DNA from: VRUE01 sp963844395
GTDB lineage: Bacteria > Actinomycetota > Thermoleophilia > Solirubrobacterales > 70-9
Direction: 5' to 3'
Length of the DNA stretch: 64,000 nt
Assembly (NCBI GenBank): GCA_963844395.1
Contig: CAWJNX010000001.1
Location: forward strand, 1 to 64,000
Shown: positions 19,787-27,582 of the stretch, in pieces
How the letters are laid out: each line of letters opens with the position of its first letter
How positions within the stretch are numbered: the stretch's first letter is position 1
The notes under the pieces: generated by a model
What the model was told of the DNA's origin: nothing
Databases searched by the model: none
What the model saw: only the letters and a program-made list of their open reading frames with translations
Program-made: the position numbers and the translations under genes

Positions 19787-19935
19787 GAGGGACGGCGATT
19801 CGCTCTCCCGGGAATGTGGCCGAAGGCCGCGATATGCAATCTGATGATTGCGCGGCGCTAGCCGCGCTCAGACATCGTCGCTAAGCCCGAAGGGCGTGCG
19901 ACAGCAATTCCCGGGAGAGGGGATCGCCGTCCCTC
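19787..19935 (-). repeat. Structured element, copy B
   Basis: A 149-base unit in the opposite orientation to copy A. Arms are 19787-19815 and 19907-19935 (29 bp with two mismatches, beginning GAGGGACGGCGA), a sequence unlike copy A's arms. The core repeats copy A's: hairpin GCCC-TTC-GGGC replaces GCGC-TTC-GCGC, a compensatory base-pair change, and GCGCGGC/GCCGCGC is kept. Its outer edge overlaps the reconstructed nfo stop codon (19934-19936) and its other side faces the cupin start. Confidence 0.7.
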
Positions 19936-20799
19936 ATCGCTGACGCTGTTTGAGACCCGCCAGACGCAGTCGCTTTGCAGGCTGAACTTCTTTGCTGGTC
20001 CGGCCCTTTCTTGATCGGCCCTGGCGTCTCCAGCGTCGCCGGTAGGCCCTCGAAGCGCGGCTCGGAGAGGAAGGCGGCATAGCCCTCGCTTGCCCATCTC
20101 GCCCTTGCCGACGTTGGCGTGGCGGTCGCGGCAGGAGCCGAGGGGGGCGGCGGCGTCGTTTACGTGGAGGCAGCGGAGGCGGTCTAGGCCGACCTTCTCG
20201 TCGGCTTCGTCGAGGACGGTGGAGAGATGGGCGGCGTCGGTTATGTCGTAGCCCTGGACGAAGAGGTGGCAGGAGTCGAGGCAGAGGCCTAGGCGTTCGC
20301 CGCCGCCGGCCAGCTCGATCAGCTCGGCCGTCTCGTCGAAGTCGCGGCCCAGCAGGCCTTTGTGGCCGGCGGTCTGCTCCAGCAGGAGTGGGCAGTTCTC
20401 GGTTTCGGCGAGCGCCGCCTTGATCAGCTTGGCCGCCCGCTTCATCGAGGGGCCGTGCGGCTCGCCTTTCTGCGCGCCCGGGTGCAGGACGACCCCGGCC
20501 GAGCCGATGCCGTCGCCGATGCGCAGGGCGTGGGTCAGCGAGGCCAGCGACTTCTTGCGCATCTCAGCGTCTTTGGTCGCGCAGTTGATCAGGTAGACGG
20601 CGTGGATCACGACGGCTTTGACCGGCGAAGTGGCCATCTGCTCGCGGAAGGCGGCGAAGTCGTCGGGGCCGTATTTCGTCGGCCGCCACATGCGCGGGCT
20701 TTGGTTGAAGATCTGGATCGACTCGCAGCCGCGCTCGGTGCCGCGCTCGATCGCAGTCGCCAGTCCGCCAGAGGTGGAAACATGCGCGCCGACCAGCAT
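19934..20799 (-). CDS. nfo: Endonuclease IV (AP endonuclease), frameshifted near the end
   Basis: Zinc-dependent AP endonuclease of base excision repair. MLVGAHVSTSGGLATAIERG, IFNQSPRMWRPTKY, VVIHAVYLINCAT and LLLEQTAGHKG, GLCLDSCHLFVQGYD and LHVNDAAAPLGSCRDRHANV give the metal ligands in order. The frame breaks near 20090 (resumes as EGYAAFLSEPRFEG) and near 19990 (resumes as EVQPAKRLRLAGLKQRQR), each by one extra base, ending at TGA 19936-19934 inside structured element B. The start ATG (20799) is one base from the gltX start on the other strand. Confidence 0.9.
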
Positions 20800-20800
20800 C

Positions 20801-22168
20801 GTGCCCGAAGACTCTCCAATCCGACTGAGGTTCGCTCCCTCGCCGACCGGCGTGCTGCACATCGGCGGCGCGAGGACGGCACTCTACAACTGGCTCGCCG
20901 CCCGCCGGACCGGAGGGGCGCTGGTGCTGCGGATCGAGGACACCGACCGCGAGCGCTCGACCGAGGAGAACGTCGAGCAGATCCTCGACGCGCTGCGCTG
21001 GATGGAGCTGGATTGGGACGAGGGCCCGATCTCGCAGGCCTCGCGGGCCGAGCGCCACGGGGCGGCCCTGCGGCGGCTGCTCGACTCCGGCGCCGCCTAC
21101 CGCGACACGGCGACCGCCAAGGACGTCGAGGCCTGGAAGGCTGAGCACGGCGCCGACCGCGGCTATCGCGGCAAACCGGTCGAGGGCGCGGACGCGGCGA
21201 TCCGACTGCGGGTGCCCGACGAGGGGGAGACCGCGGTCGAGGACCTGATCCGCGGCCCGGTCCGCTTCCCCAATCGCAGCTACGACGACTTCGTGATCGC
21301 CCGGGGGGACGGCTCGGTCCTCTACAACTTCGCGGTCGCCGTCGACGACGCGGAGATGGGGATCACCGACGTCGTCCGGGGCGACGATCACCTCTCCAAC
21401 ACCCCGAAGCAGCTGCTGGTTCTAGGGGCACTCGGTCACCAGCCACCGCGATACGCCCATCTGCCGCTCCTCCACGGCCCCGACGGCCGCAAGCTCTCCA
21501 AGCGCCACGGCGCCGCCTCGGTACAGGAGCTGCGCGAGGCCGGCTACCTGCCCGCGGCGGTGCGCAACTACCTGGCGCTGCTGGGCTGGGGGGCCGACGA
21601 CGACGCGACCCTGATCTCGACCGCGGAGCTGGTCGAGCGCTTCAGGGTCGAGGACGTCGGCAGGGCGGCGGCGATCTTCGACGAGAAGAAGTTGCGCTGG
21701 ATGAATGGCCGCTACATGCGCGAGATGGCGCTCGACGAGTACACGCGGGTGGTGGCGGGGCACCTCGGTCGCGAGCCCGACGAGAGGCTGCGCGCTGCCT
21801 GCGAGATCGCTCAGGAGAAAGCGCAGACGCTGGCCGAGGTCTGGCCGCTGATCGGCTTCCTCTTCGGTCCGCCGGTCGAGGACGAGAAGGCCTGGCGAAA
21901 GACGATGGTGGACGGGTCCGTCGACTTGCTGCGCGCCGCTCGCGCGGCGCTGGCCGGGGCCGAGGGCTTCGACAGCGCCGCGGTCGAGGCTGCGCTGTCG
22001 CCGCTGCCCGAGCAGCTGGGCGTCAAGCCGGGGCGGGTCTACCAGCCGATCCGCGTCGCGATCAGCGGCGGCACCGTCTCACCCGGCATCTTCGAATCGC
22101 TCGCGGTCCTGGGGCGCGAGGAGTCACTGCAGCGGATCGACGCGGCGATCGCCCAGCTCCTCTCCTGA
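20801..22168 (+). CDS. gltX: Glutamyl-tRNA synthetase
   Basis: Class I aminoacyl-tRNA synthetase. HIGH signature in RFAPSPTGVLHIGGARTALY, second substrate motif LRIEDTDRERSTEENVEQIL, and KMSKS equivalent GRKLSKRHGAASVQELREAG. The C-terminal helical anticodon-binding domain ends RIDAAIAQLLS. 455 residues, intact. GTG 20801 gives MPEDSPIRLRFAPSPTG, the expected start; the divergent nfo start is one base away. gatCAB in this window supplies Gln-tRNA, so GltX is likely non-discriminating, consistent with no glnS being seen here. Confidence 0.95.
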   Translation: MPEDSPIRLRFAPSPTGVLHIGGARTALYNWLAARRTGGALVLRIEDTDRERSTEENVEQILDALRWMELDWDEGPISQASRAERHGAALRRLLDSGAAYRDTATAKDVEAWKAEHGADRGYRGKPVEGADAAIRLRVPDEGETAVEDLIRGPVRFPNRSYDDFVIARGDGSVLYNFAVAVDDAEMGITDVVRGDDHLSNTPKQLLVLGALGHQPPRYAHLPLLHGPDGRKLSKRHGAASVQELREAGYLPAAVRNYLALLGWGADDDATLISTAELVERFRVEDVGRAAAIFDEKKLRWMNGRYMREMALDEYTRVVAGHLGREPDERLRAACEIAQEKAQTLAEVWPLIGFLFGPPVEDEKAWRKTMVDGSVDLLRAARAALAGAEGFDSAAVEAALSPLPEQLGVKPGRVYQPIRVAISGGTVSPGIFESLAVLGREESLQRIDAAIAQLLS

Positions 22169-22253
22169 TGGACAACCCGCTCCAGCCCTAAACGCCGGAC
22201 TGGATAAGGAAAGTCGAGTTCAACCTTACTAATGGGGAGGCAAGCGCTAAACC

Positions 22254-23381
22254 GTGCGTCCTCTGCTGCCGATGAGTTGGGCGAGCGAGCCCTCTATGTC
22301 GTCGACGAAGCCACATGGGAAAAACGGAAAGGTGCGGAAGGCCGATGCCCTGCACAGCAAAGGTGGTGGCGCACCCGCCCCCGGCGCACGCCTGGCTTCT
22401 GCCTTCGAGGCCGTTGAGAAGTTCCCCGCGCTGATCGAGTCCCGTACTCGCGTCATGCGCGCCGCCACCGCGGAGACCGCCCGGGTCGGCGAGTTGGTCG
22501 AGGCAGTGGAGGCCGACGTCGCTCTGACGATCGCCGTGCTGCGCTTCGCCAACCGCTCCGGCCGCAGCGGAGACATCGGTGGCGTGCCGGCCGCGGTCGA
22601 GGCGCTGAAGCCCTCCGGCGTGCTGGCGATCGCCGGCACCTCGCCCGTCTTCGACTTCTTCGAGCCCAACGGCGGCTGGGAACTGCGTCCCGAGCAGTTC
22701 CGCGTCCATGCGCTCGCCACCCAGCAGGCCGCCGAGCGGATCGGCCGCGCGATCGGTTGGTCCGAACGCGACGAGCTGGTGGTCGCGGCGCTCCTGCACG
22801 ACATCGGGCGGCTAGTGGTCTCCAAGCTTCATCCCGGCAAGCGGAGCTACTTCGACGCCACCTCGCTCACCCCCGAGCTGCGACTGCGCGAAGAACGCGA
22901 CCAGCTCGGCATCGACCACGCGCTGGTCGGCGGCGTGTTGGCGCGGCGCTGGAACGTGCCGCAACGGATCGCGGTGGCCATCGAGCGCCACCACGCCGAG
23001 GACGCCGAGGGGCTGGCCGCGGTGGTCTCGACCGCCGACATGGTCGCCCACTACTCGCAGGGCGAGGCGGTAACGCCGGAGCGGCTGCGGGCGATGGCGA
23101 ACCGCTGCGGGCTTGGCGCCGAGGCGCTGCGCGAACTTCTCTACGAGCTTCCCTACTCGCGGCAGGACACCCAGCGGGTGCGGGAGCCCTGCCCGCTCTC
23201 GGCGCGTGAGCTGGACGTCCTCCGTCACCTCTCTGAGGGCATGGTCTACAAGCAAATCGCCGGCGAGATGCAGCTATCCGTCTCGACGATCCGCACCCAC
23301 CTGCACAACGTCTACGGCAAGATCGGCGCCGTCGATCGCGCCCAGGCCGTTCTCACCGCGCGCGACCGCGGTTGGATCTGA
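22254..23381 (+). CDS. HDOD/HD-domain protein with C-terminal LuxR DNA-binding domain
   Basis: A 375-residue signalling protein. After a 50-residue basic/disordered N-terminus comes an HDOD-like domain (VGELVEAVEADVALTIAVLR, RVHALATQQAAERIGRAIGW) with the HD pair in VAALLHDIGRLVVSKLHPG and later IAVAIERHHAEDAEG. The C-terminus is a LuxR-type helix-turn-helix: LSARELDVLRHLSEGMVYKQ and LSVSTIRTHLHNVYGKIGAV. GTG 22254 follows GGGGAGG by 13 bases; ATG 22272 and 22296 are alternatives. The coupling suggests a transcription factor with a sensory HDOD module; ligand unknown. It converges on a LuxR response regulator. Confidence 0.85.
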   Translation: MRPLLPMSWASEPSMSSTKPHGKNGKVRKADALHSKGGGAPAPGARLASAFEAVEKFPALIESRTRVMRAATAETARVGELVEAVEADVALTIAVLRFANRSGRSGDIGGVPAAVEALKPSGVLAIAGTSPVFDFFEPNGGWELRPEQFRVHALATQQAAERIGRAIGWSERDELVVAALLHDIGRLVVSKLHPGKRSYFDATSLTPELRLREERDQLGIDHALVGGVLARRWNVPQRIAVAIERHHAEDAEGLAAVVSTADMVAHYSQGEAVTPERLRAMANRCGLGAEALRELLYELPYSRQDTQRVREPCPLSARELDVLRHLSEGMVYKQIAGEMQLSVSTIRTHLHNVYGKIGAVDRAQAVLTARDRGWI

Positions 23382-23387
23382 GCGCCG

Positions 23388-24002
23388 CTACTCGACTAGG
23401 CACTCGCGGAGGGCTATCGCCACGGCATGCGTGCGATTCCTGGCACCGAGGCGGGCGACGGCGTTCTTGGTGTGGGTCTTGACGGTTTCCTCGCTGAGGC
23501 CGAGCTCGCGGGCGGCGAAGGTGGTCGACTCGCCGTCGGCCAGCAGCTGCAGAATCTGGCGCTGGCGCCGGGTCAGCTTGCCCCGGCTGCCCCGCGGCGG
23601 CACCTGGGGGTCGATGAAGCGCTCGTGGGCGAGGGCCGCCCGGACGGCCTCGAGTAGCGCGTCGGCGGCTGCGGTGCGGGCGACGTAAGCCATCGCCCCA
23701 GCCTGCAGGGCGGCGGTGGCGATGTGGCGCTCGGCCCGCTCGCCGTGGGCGACGATCCCGAGCGAGGGCTCGGTCTTGCGCAGCGTCCTGATCGCCTCGC
23801 TGCCGTCCAGCTCGGCCTCGGCGCCACGACGCAGGTCGACGATCGCTACGTCGAAGCTACCGACGTCGCGGATCAGCCCCACCGCGTCATCGCGACTATG
23901 GCTCTCATGGACCTCGAAGTCGCCGCTCAGCGCATCGCGCACGCCGAGCCGAACCAGCGGGTGAGGGTCGATCACAAGGCAGTGTGGGCGCTCGGAGCCC
24001 AA
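23388..24002 (-). CDS. LuxR-type (NarL/FixJ) response regulator
   Basis: 204 residues. The receiver-like N-terminus reads LVIDPHPLVRLGVRDALSGD, with a candidate phosphorylation Asp in VAIVDLRRGAEAELDG; the acidic pair normally near the start is reduced to a single Asp (IDPH), typical of NarL-type proteins. The C-terminal helix-turn-helix is LTRRQRQILQLLADGESTTF and LSEETVKTHTKNAVARLGAR. No kinase is adjacent. The start is set at MGSERPHCLVIDPH; it ends seven bases from the convergent HDOD-LuxR gene. Confidence 0.88.
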   Translation of the reverse strand: MGSERPHCLVIDPHPLVRLGVRDALSGDFEVHESHSRDDAVGLIRDVGSFDVAIVDLRRGAEAELDGSEAIRTLRKTEPSLGIVAHGERAERHIATAALQAGAMAYVARTAAADALLEAVRAALAHERFIDPQVPPRGSRGKLTRRQRQILQLLADGESTTFAARELGLSEETVKTHTKNAVARLGARNRTHAVAIALRECLVE

Positions 24003-24051
24003 GGACCGATCCTAGCCGAGCGGGTCCGCCCTGTGCGGTAGAAAGGCTCTC

Positions 24052-24450
24052 GTGATCTCGATCACTTCGAAGTCCCGCTACGCCGTCGTCGCGATGGCGG
24101 AGTTGGCGCGCTCCGGCGAACGGCCGGTGCCGATCAAGGAGCTGGCCGAGCGCCGCAAAATCCCCGAGCAGTTCCTCGAGCAGCTCTTCTCGACCCTGCG
24201 CAGGGGCGGTCTACTGACCAGCCACCGGGGGATGAAAGGCGGCTACACTCTCGCCCGCCCGGCCGACGAGATATCCGTGCTCGAGGTCGTCCAGACCCTC
24301 GACGGCAAGGTCGGCCAGGAGGCCGACGAGGCCGGCGGCATCTGGGCAGAGGGCGTCACCGCCCTGCGCAAGGTCTTCGGCCAGACCACGATCGCCGAAG
24401 TAGCCCGCCGCGAGCTCGAGGAGGCCGACTCGGGGATGTACTTCATCTAG
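24052..24450 (+). CDS. Rrf2-family transcriptional regulator without cluster cysteines
   Basis: 132 residues with the Rrf2 winged helix: ITSKSRYAVVAMAELARSGE, IPEQFLEQLFSTLRRGGLL and HRGMKGGYTLARPADEISVL. It has no cysteine, so it cannot hold an Fe-S cluster as IscR or NsrR do; it resembles CymR-type members that act with CysK on cysteine metabolism genes. cysK and cysE lie 1.4 kb downstream on the same strand, which supports but does not prove that role. The start is GTG 24052, after AAAGG-like sequence. Confidence 0.85.
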   Translation: MISITSKSRYAVVAMAELARSGERPVPIKELAERRKIPEQFLEQLFSTLRRGGLLTSHRGMKGGYTLARPADEISVLEVVQTLDGKVGQEADEAGGIWAEGVTALRKVFGQTTIAEVARRELEEADSGMYFI

Positions 24451-24522
24451 GTCGCGCCGCGCCGCTGCACATACGTCCATGCCCCCCAAATCGGTACGTC
24501 GCGCTTCCTATACTCCAGCACC

Positions 24523-25782
24523 TTGCTCCGGAAATGGCTGGTCTCCCATCCGATCCATGCGAGCGCCGGCACCCTTCTAGTCGCGCTCGTCGTGGCGATC
24601 CTCGCCTTCGGGCTCTTCGACGACGATCCCCCGGCCGACGCCGATCCGGACGAGGCGACGGCGAACTACTGCTATCGAAACAGCGCCGACAACTGGCACA
24701 AGAGCGAGGAACTGATCGAGTGCTGGTGGGGCGCCTACATCGGCCCGAACAGCAACGGCAGCAATTACCGGGAGGCGGAAAGCACGCAGATCGACCTCGA
24801 CGAGCTGATCGATGCGGTCAACGCCAAGTGGCCGGACGCCGAGATCGGCGCCGACACGACGATCTGGCTCGACGCCTGGGGCGGCTCCGGCGGTGGAATC
24901 AGGGGCGGTCCCGAGGAGTGGGGTGAAAAGTATCTCGGCGGTCTCGGCGGGATGGCGCAGACGATCACCACGCCCGCCGCTCTCGGTGCTCGCGACCTCT
25001 ACTGGTACCAGGGGGCGAAGGGCAAGAACGACGTGGTCTCGACCACCTCCACGATGGGACCCGGCGGCGGAGGGGCGGCTTCCCTGCTCACCACCGAGCC
25101 GATCTCTCAGGCCTTCGCTTCGGTGGGCGGCCCGAACAACAAGATCGACACGTCGAACTTGAGCCAGTACGGAGTGCTCCTCGTCGCTGCCGGCGGCGGG
25201 GGCGGCGGCGGGAGCGGCCCCTGCGACAACGGAGAAGGGGCGCACTCGGGCGGGCGCGGCGGCGGGGCGCTCGCGACCACGGCCGGGCCGGCTGTCGGAG
25301 TCGGTACCGAAGGCGGCGGCGCCTCCAGCAACAGCGGCCACGGTGGCGGGCCTGACGGCCAGCCGGGCGGTGGCGACATCACCGGGCACAGCGGTTTCGG
25401 CGGTTTCGGCGGACACGCGCACGCCGCGACGACCGCGACCTGGACCAACGTGAACGCAGTCGACCCCGGCGCTGCCTCTTGGGGCCCTGCCGGCCAGGGA
25501 GCGGCGGGCGCCGACGCGACCAGCGGCGGCGGCAGTGGTGGCGGCGGCTACGGAGGAGGCGGCGGCGGTCGCAGTTGCTTTTATGGAATCGGCACCAGCT
25601 CGCGGGCCGCGGCCGGCGGTGGGGGCGGCGGCAGCTACGCCGCCGCCTCGACGACCACCGACCCAAAGGCCCCCACCACCTGGGTTGAGACGCCCTCTTC
25701 GCTGCCGGGGTTCGACCTTGAGCAGATGAACCAATACCCGACTGACGCGGCGCTGATCATCACCTTCAGCCTCAACCCTTAG
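24523..25782 (+). CDS. Membrane-anchored glycine-rich protein
   Basis: 419 residues from a TTG start. An N-terminal hydrophobic segment (GTLLVALVVAILAFGLF) after a short basic stretch looks like an uncleaved signal anchor. A roughly 100-residue acidic region follows, then a long glycine-rich part with runs such as GGGGGGGSGPC, GGFGGFGGHAHAA and GGGYGGGGGGRSCFYG, ending in LIITFSLNP. This resembles bacterial glycine-rich surface proteins with a C-terminal beta-strand; no enzymatic motif is visible. The repeats are simple composition bias rather than exact tandem units. Role unknown, probably extracytoplasmic. Confidence 0.7.
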   Translation: MLRKWLVSHPIHASAGTLLVALVVAILAFGLFDDDPPADADPDEATANYCYRNSADNWHKSEELIECWWGAYIGPNSNGSNYREAESTQIDLDELIDAVNAKWPDAEIGADTTIWLDAWGGSGGGIRGGPEEWGEKYLGGLGGMAQTITTPAALGARDLYWYQGAKGKNDVVSTTSTMGPGGGGAASLLTTEPISQAFASVGGPNNKIDTSNLSQYGVLLVAAGGGGGGGSGPCDNGEGAHSGGRGGGALATTAGPAVGVGTEGGGASSNSGHGGGPDGQPGGGDITGHSGFGGFGGHAHAATTATWTNVNAVDPGAASWGPAGQGAAGADATSGGGSGGGGYGGGGGGRSCFYGIGTSSRAAAGGGGGGSYAAASTTTDPKAPTTWVETPSSLPGFDLEQMNQYPTDAALIITFSLNP

Positions 25783-25855
25783 CGCCCCTCGCTGCTTACC
25801 TGGCTGGTTCGACTGGTTGTAGGGTCGGCGAGGTGACGGCGCGAGGGAATAGCCG

Positions 25856-26780
25856 ATGAGAATCGGGGCCGAGGCGTCGGCGGTCGTCGGCAACACGCCG
25901 CTGGTTTCGCTGCAGCCGACTCGGCGAGGGGCTTGGGGCGGAGGTTTGCGCCAAGCTCGAGTACTTCAATCCCGGCGGCTCGGTCAAGGACCGGATCGGG
26001 GTGGCGATGATCGACGCGGCCGAGGAGGAGGGGCTGATCGAGCGGGGGCGGTCGGTGATCGTCGAGCCGACCAGCGGCAACACCGGAATCGCGCTGGCGA
26101 TGGTCTGCGCGGCACGCGGCTACGAGTTGATCCTCACCCTGCCGGAGGGGATGAGCCGGGAGCGGGCGAAGCTGCTGCGCGCCTACGGCGCCGAAGTGCG
26201 GGAGACGCCCTCGCTGGGCGGAATGGGCGAGGCGGTCGGTCTGGCCGAAGAGATCCGCGAGCAGCGCAAAGGCTTCATGCCGCAGCAGTTCTCCAACCCC
26301 GCCAATCCGGAGGTCCACCGGCGCACGACGGCGGAGGAGATCTGGCGCGACACCGACGGCGAGATCGGCGCCTTCGTCGCGGGCGTCGGGACCGGCGGCA
26401 CGATCACCGGGGTCGGCGGCATGCTGCGCGAGCGCAGCCCCGACGCGCTCGTGGTCGCGGTCGAGCCGGCGACCTCGCCGGTCCTCTCCGGTGGGGCTCC
26501 TGGGCCGCACAAGATCCAGGGGATCGGCGCCGGCTTCGTCCCCGCGGTGCTCGACCGCTCGGTGATCGACGAGACGATCGCCGTCTCCGACGAGGACGCG
26601 CTGGAGACGGCGCGGCTCGCCGCCCGCCGCGAGGGCATCCTCGCCGGGATCTCGGCCGGGGCGAACATCAAGGCGGCGCTTGAGGTCGCGGCGCGGCCGC
26701 AGTTGGCCGGCAAGAGGGTGGTGACGGTGGTCTGCGACTCGGGTGAGCGCTACATGTCCCTACCCTTCTTCTCACCATGA
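25856..26780 (+). CDS. cysK: Cysteine synthase (O-acetylserine sulfhydrylase), frameshifted
   Basis: PLP enzyme that makes cysteine from O-acetylserine and sulfide. MRIGAEASAVVGNTPLVSLQ starts the fold; the PLP lysine is in EYFNPGGSVKDRIGVAMIDA; the Asn loop is VEPTSGNTGIALAM and the phosphate loop is GVGTGGTITGVGGM. The frame breaks near 25930: one surplus G in GAGGGGCTT; reading resumes as LGAEVCAKLEYFNPGG. About 308 residues after correction. cysE follows after 39 bases, so the two form a cysteine operon. Confidence 0.93.
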
Positions 26781-26819
26781 ACGCACTGCGCCGGGTCTCG
26801 TGCTGAGATAAGCGCCGAC

Positions 26820-27508
26820 GTGAAGGCGGCCCGCGATCGCGATCCCGCCGCCCAGGGCGTCTCGACCTTCGAGATCCTCGCCAGCTGGGGCGGGGTGCAG
26901 GCGCTGTTGGCCCACCGGGTGGCCCACGTCCTGCACGACGCCGGCGTGCCGCGTGGTCCCCGGCGCGATTGCCTACCTGACCCGGGCAGTGACCGGGGTG
27001 GAGATACACCCAGCGGCAAAGATCGGGCCCGAGCTGTTCATCGACCACGGCTCCGGCGTGGTGATCGGCGAGACCGCCGAAATCGGCGACGTGCGTGACG
27101 CTCTACCAGGGCGTCACCCTCGGCGGCACCGGCTTTCAGCGCGGCAAGCGCCACCCGACCCTCGGCGACAACGTCACCGTCGGCTCGGGCGCCAAGCTGC
27201 TCGGACCGATCTTCGTCGGCGACGGGGCAAAGATCGGCGCCAACACGGTCGTCGTCGAGGACGTGCCGCCAGGCTCGACCGTGGTTGGCAATCCCGGCCA
27301 CCCGGTGAAGGTGGAAGGCCAGCGGGTCGAAGGGCCCGACGCCGACTGGATCCACCTGCCCGACCCGATCGCCGAGGCGATCAAGTCGCTCTCGGAGCGG
27401 ATCGGCAGGCTCGAGGAGCGGATCGCCGAGCTGGACGGGGGCGAGCCGCCGCGGGGCGGCGAGGGCGAGCTGCGGCCCCGCACCGGCCGCTCCTCCGCCG
27501 GCGGCTGA
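26820..27508 (+). CDS. cysE: Serine O-acetyltransferase, two frameshifts
   Basis: Acetylates serine to O-acetylserine, the substrate of the upstream CysK. Left-handed beta-helix hexapeptide repeats are evident: TGVEIHPAAKIGPELFIDHG, GVVIGETAEIGD, TLYQGVTLGGTGFQRGKRHP and NVTVGSGAKLLGPIFVGDGA. The His of IDHGSGVVIG and the KRHPT loop are the expected catalytic features. One extra base near 26957 and another near 27093 break the frame. The N-terminal helical domain is short, as in actinobacterial and Bacillus enzymes; a 50-residue charged tail follows the helix. Start GTG 26820. Confidence 0.92.
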
Positions 27509-27521
27509 GCCGACCGAGCTT

Positions 27522-27556
27522 GGCGAGTTATTCGCGGTATGCGCGAGTAACTCGCC
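27522..27556. terminator. Large two-part hairpin between cysE and pcrA
   Basis: Perfect 9-bp arms GGCGAGTTA (27522-27530) and TAACTCGCC (27548-27556) contain a second stem CGCG/CGCG with a GTATG loop. It lies 14 bases after the cysE stop and 27 before the pcrA start. No T tract follows, so it may be a terminator of the hairpin-only kind or an operator. Confidence 0.5.
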
Positions 27557-27582
27557 ATGGGTCGCCAGCCGCCCGCCTCTCT

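Noticed and set aside
19167..19935. Ordinary insertion sequence or composite transposon
   Set aside because: No transposase or conserved terminal repeats; the outer arms differ between the two copies, so only a non-autonomous structured element is supported.
25180..25670. Possible CRISPR or tandem-repeat array in the glycine-rich gene
   Set aside because: The repeats are short GGC-rich coding runs without constant repeat/spacer structure.
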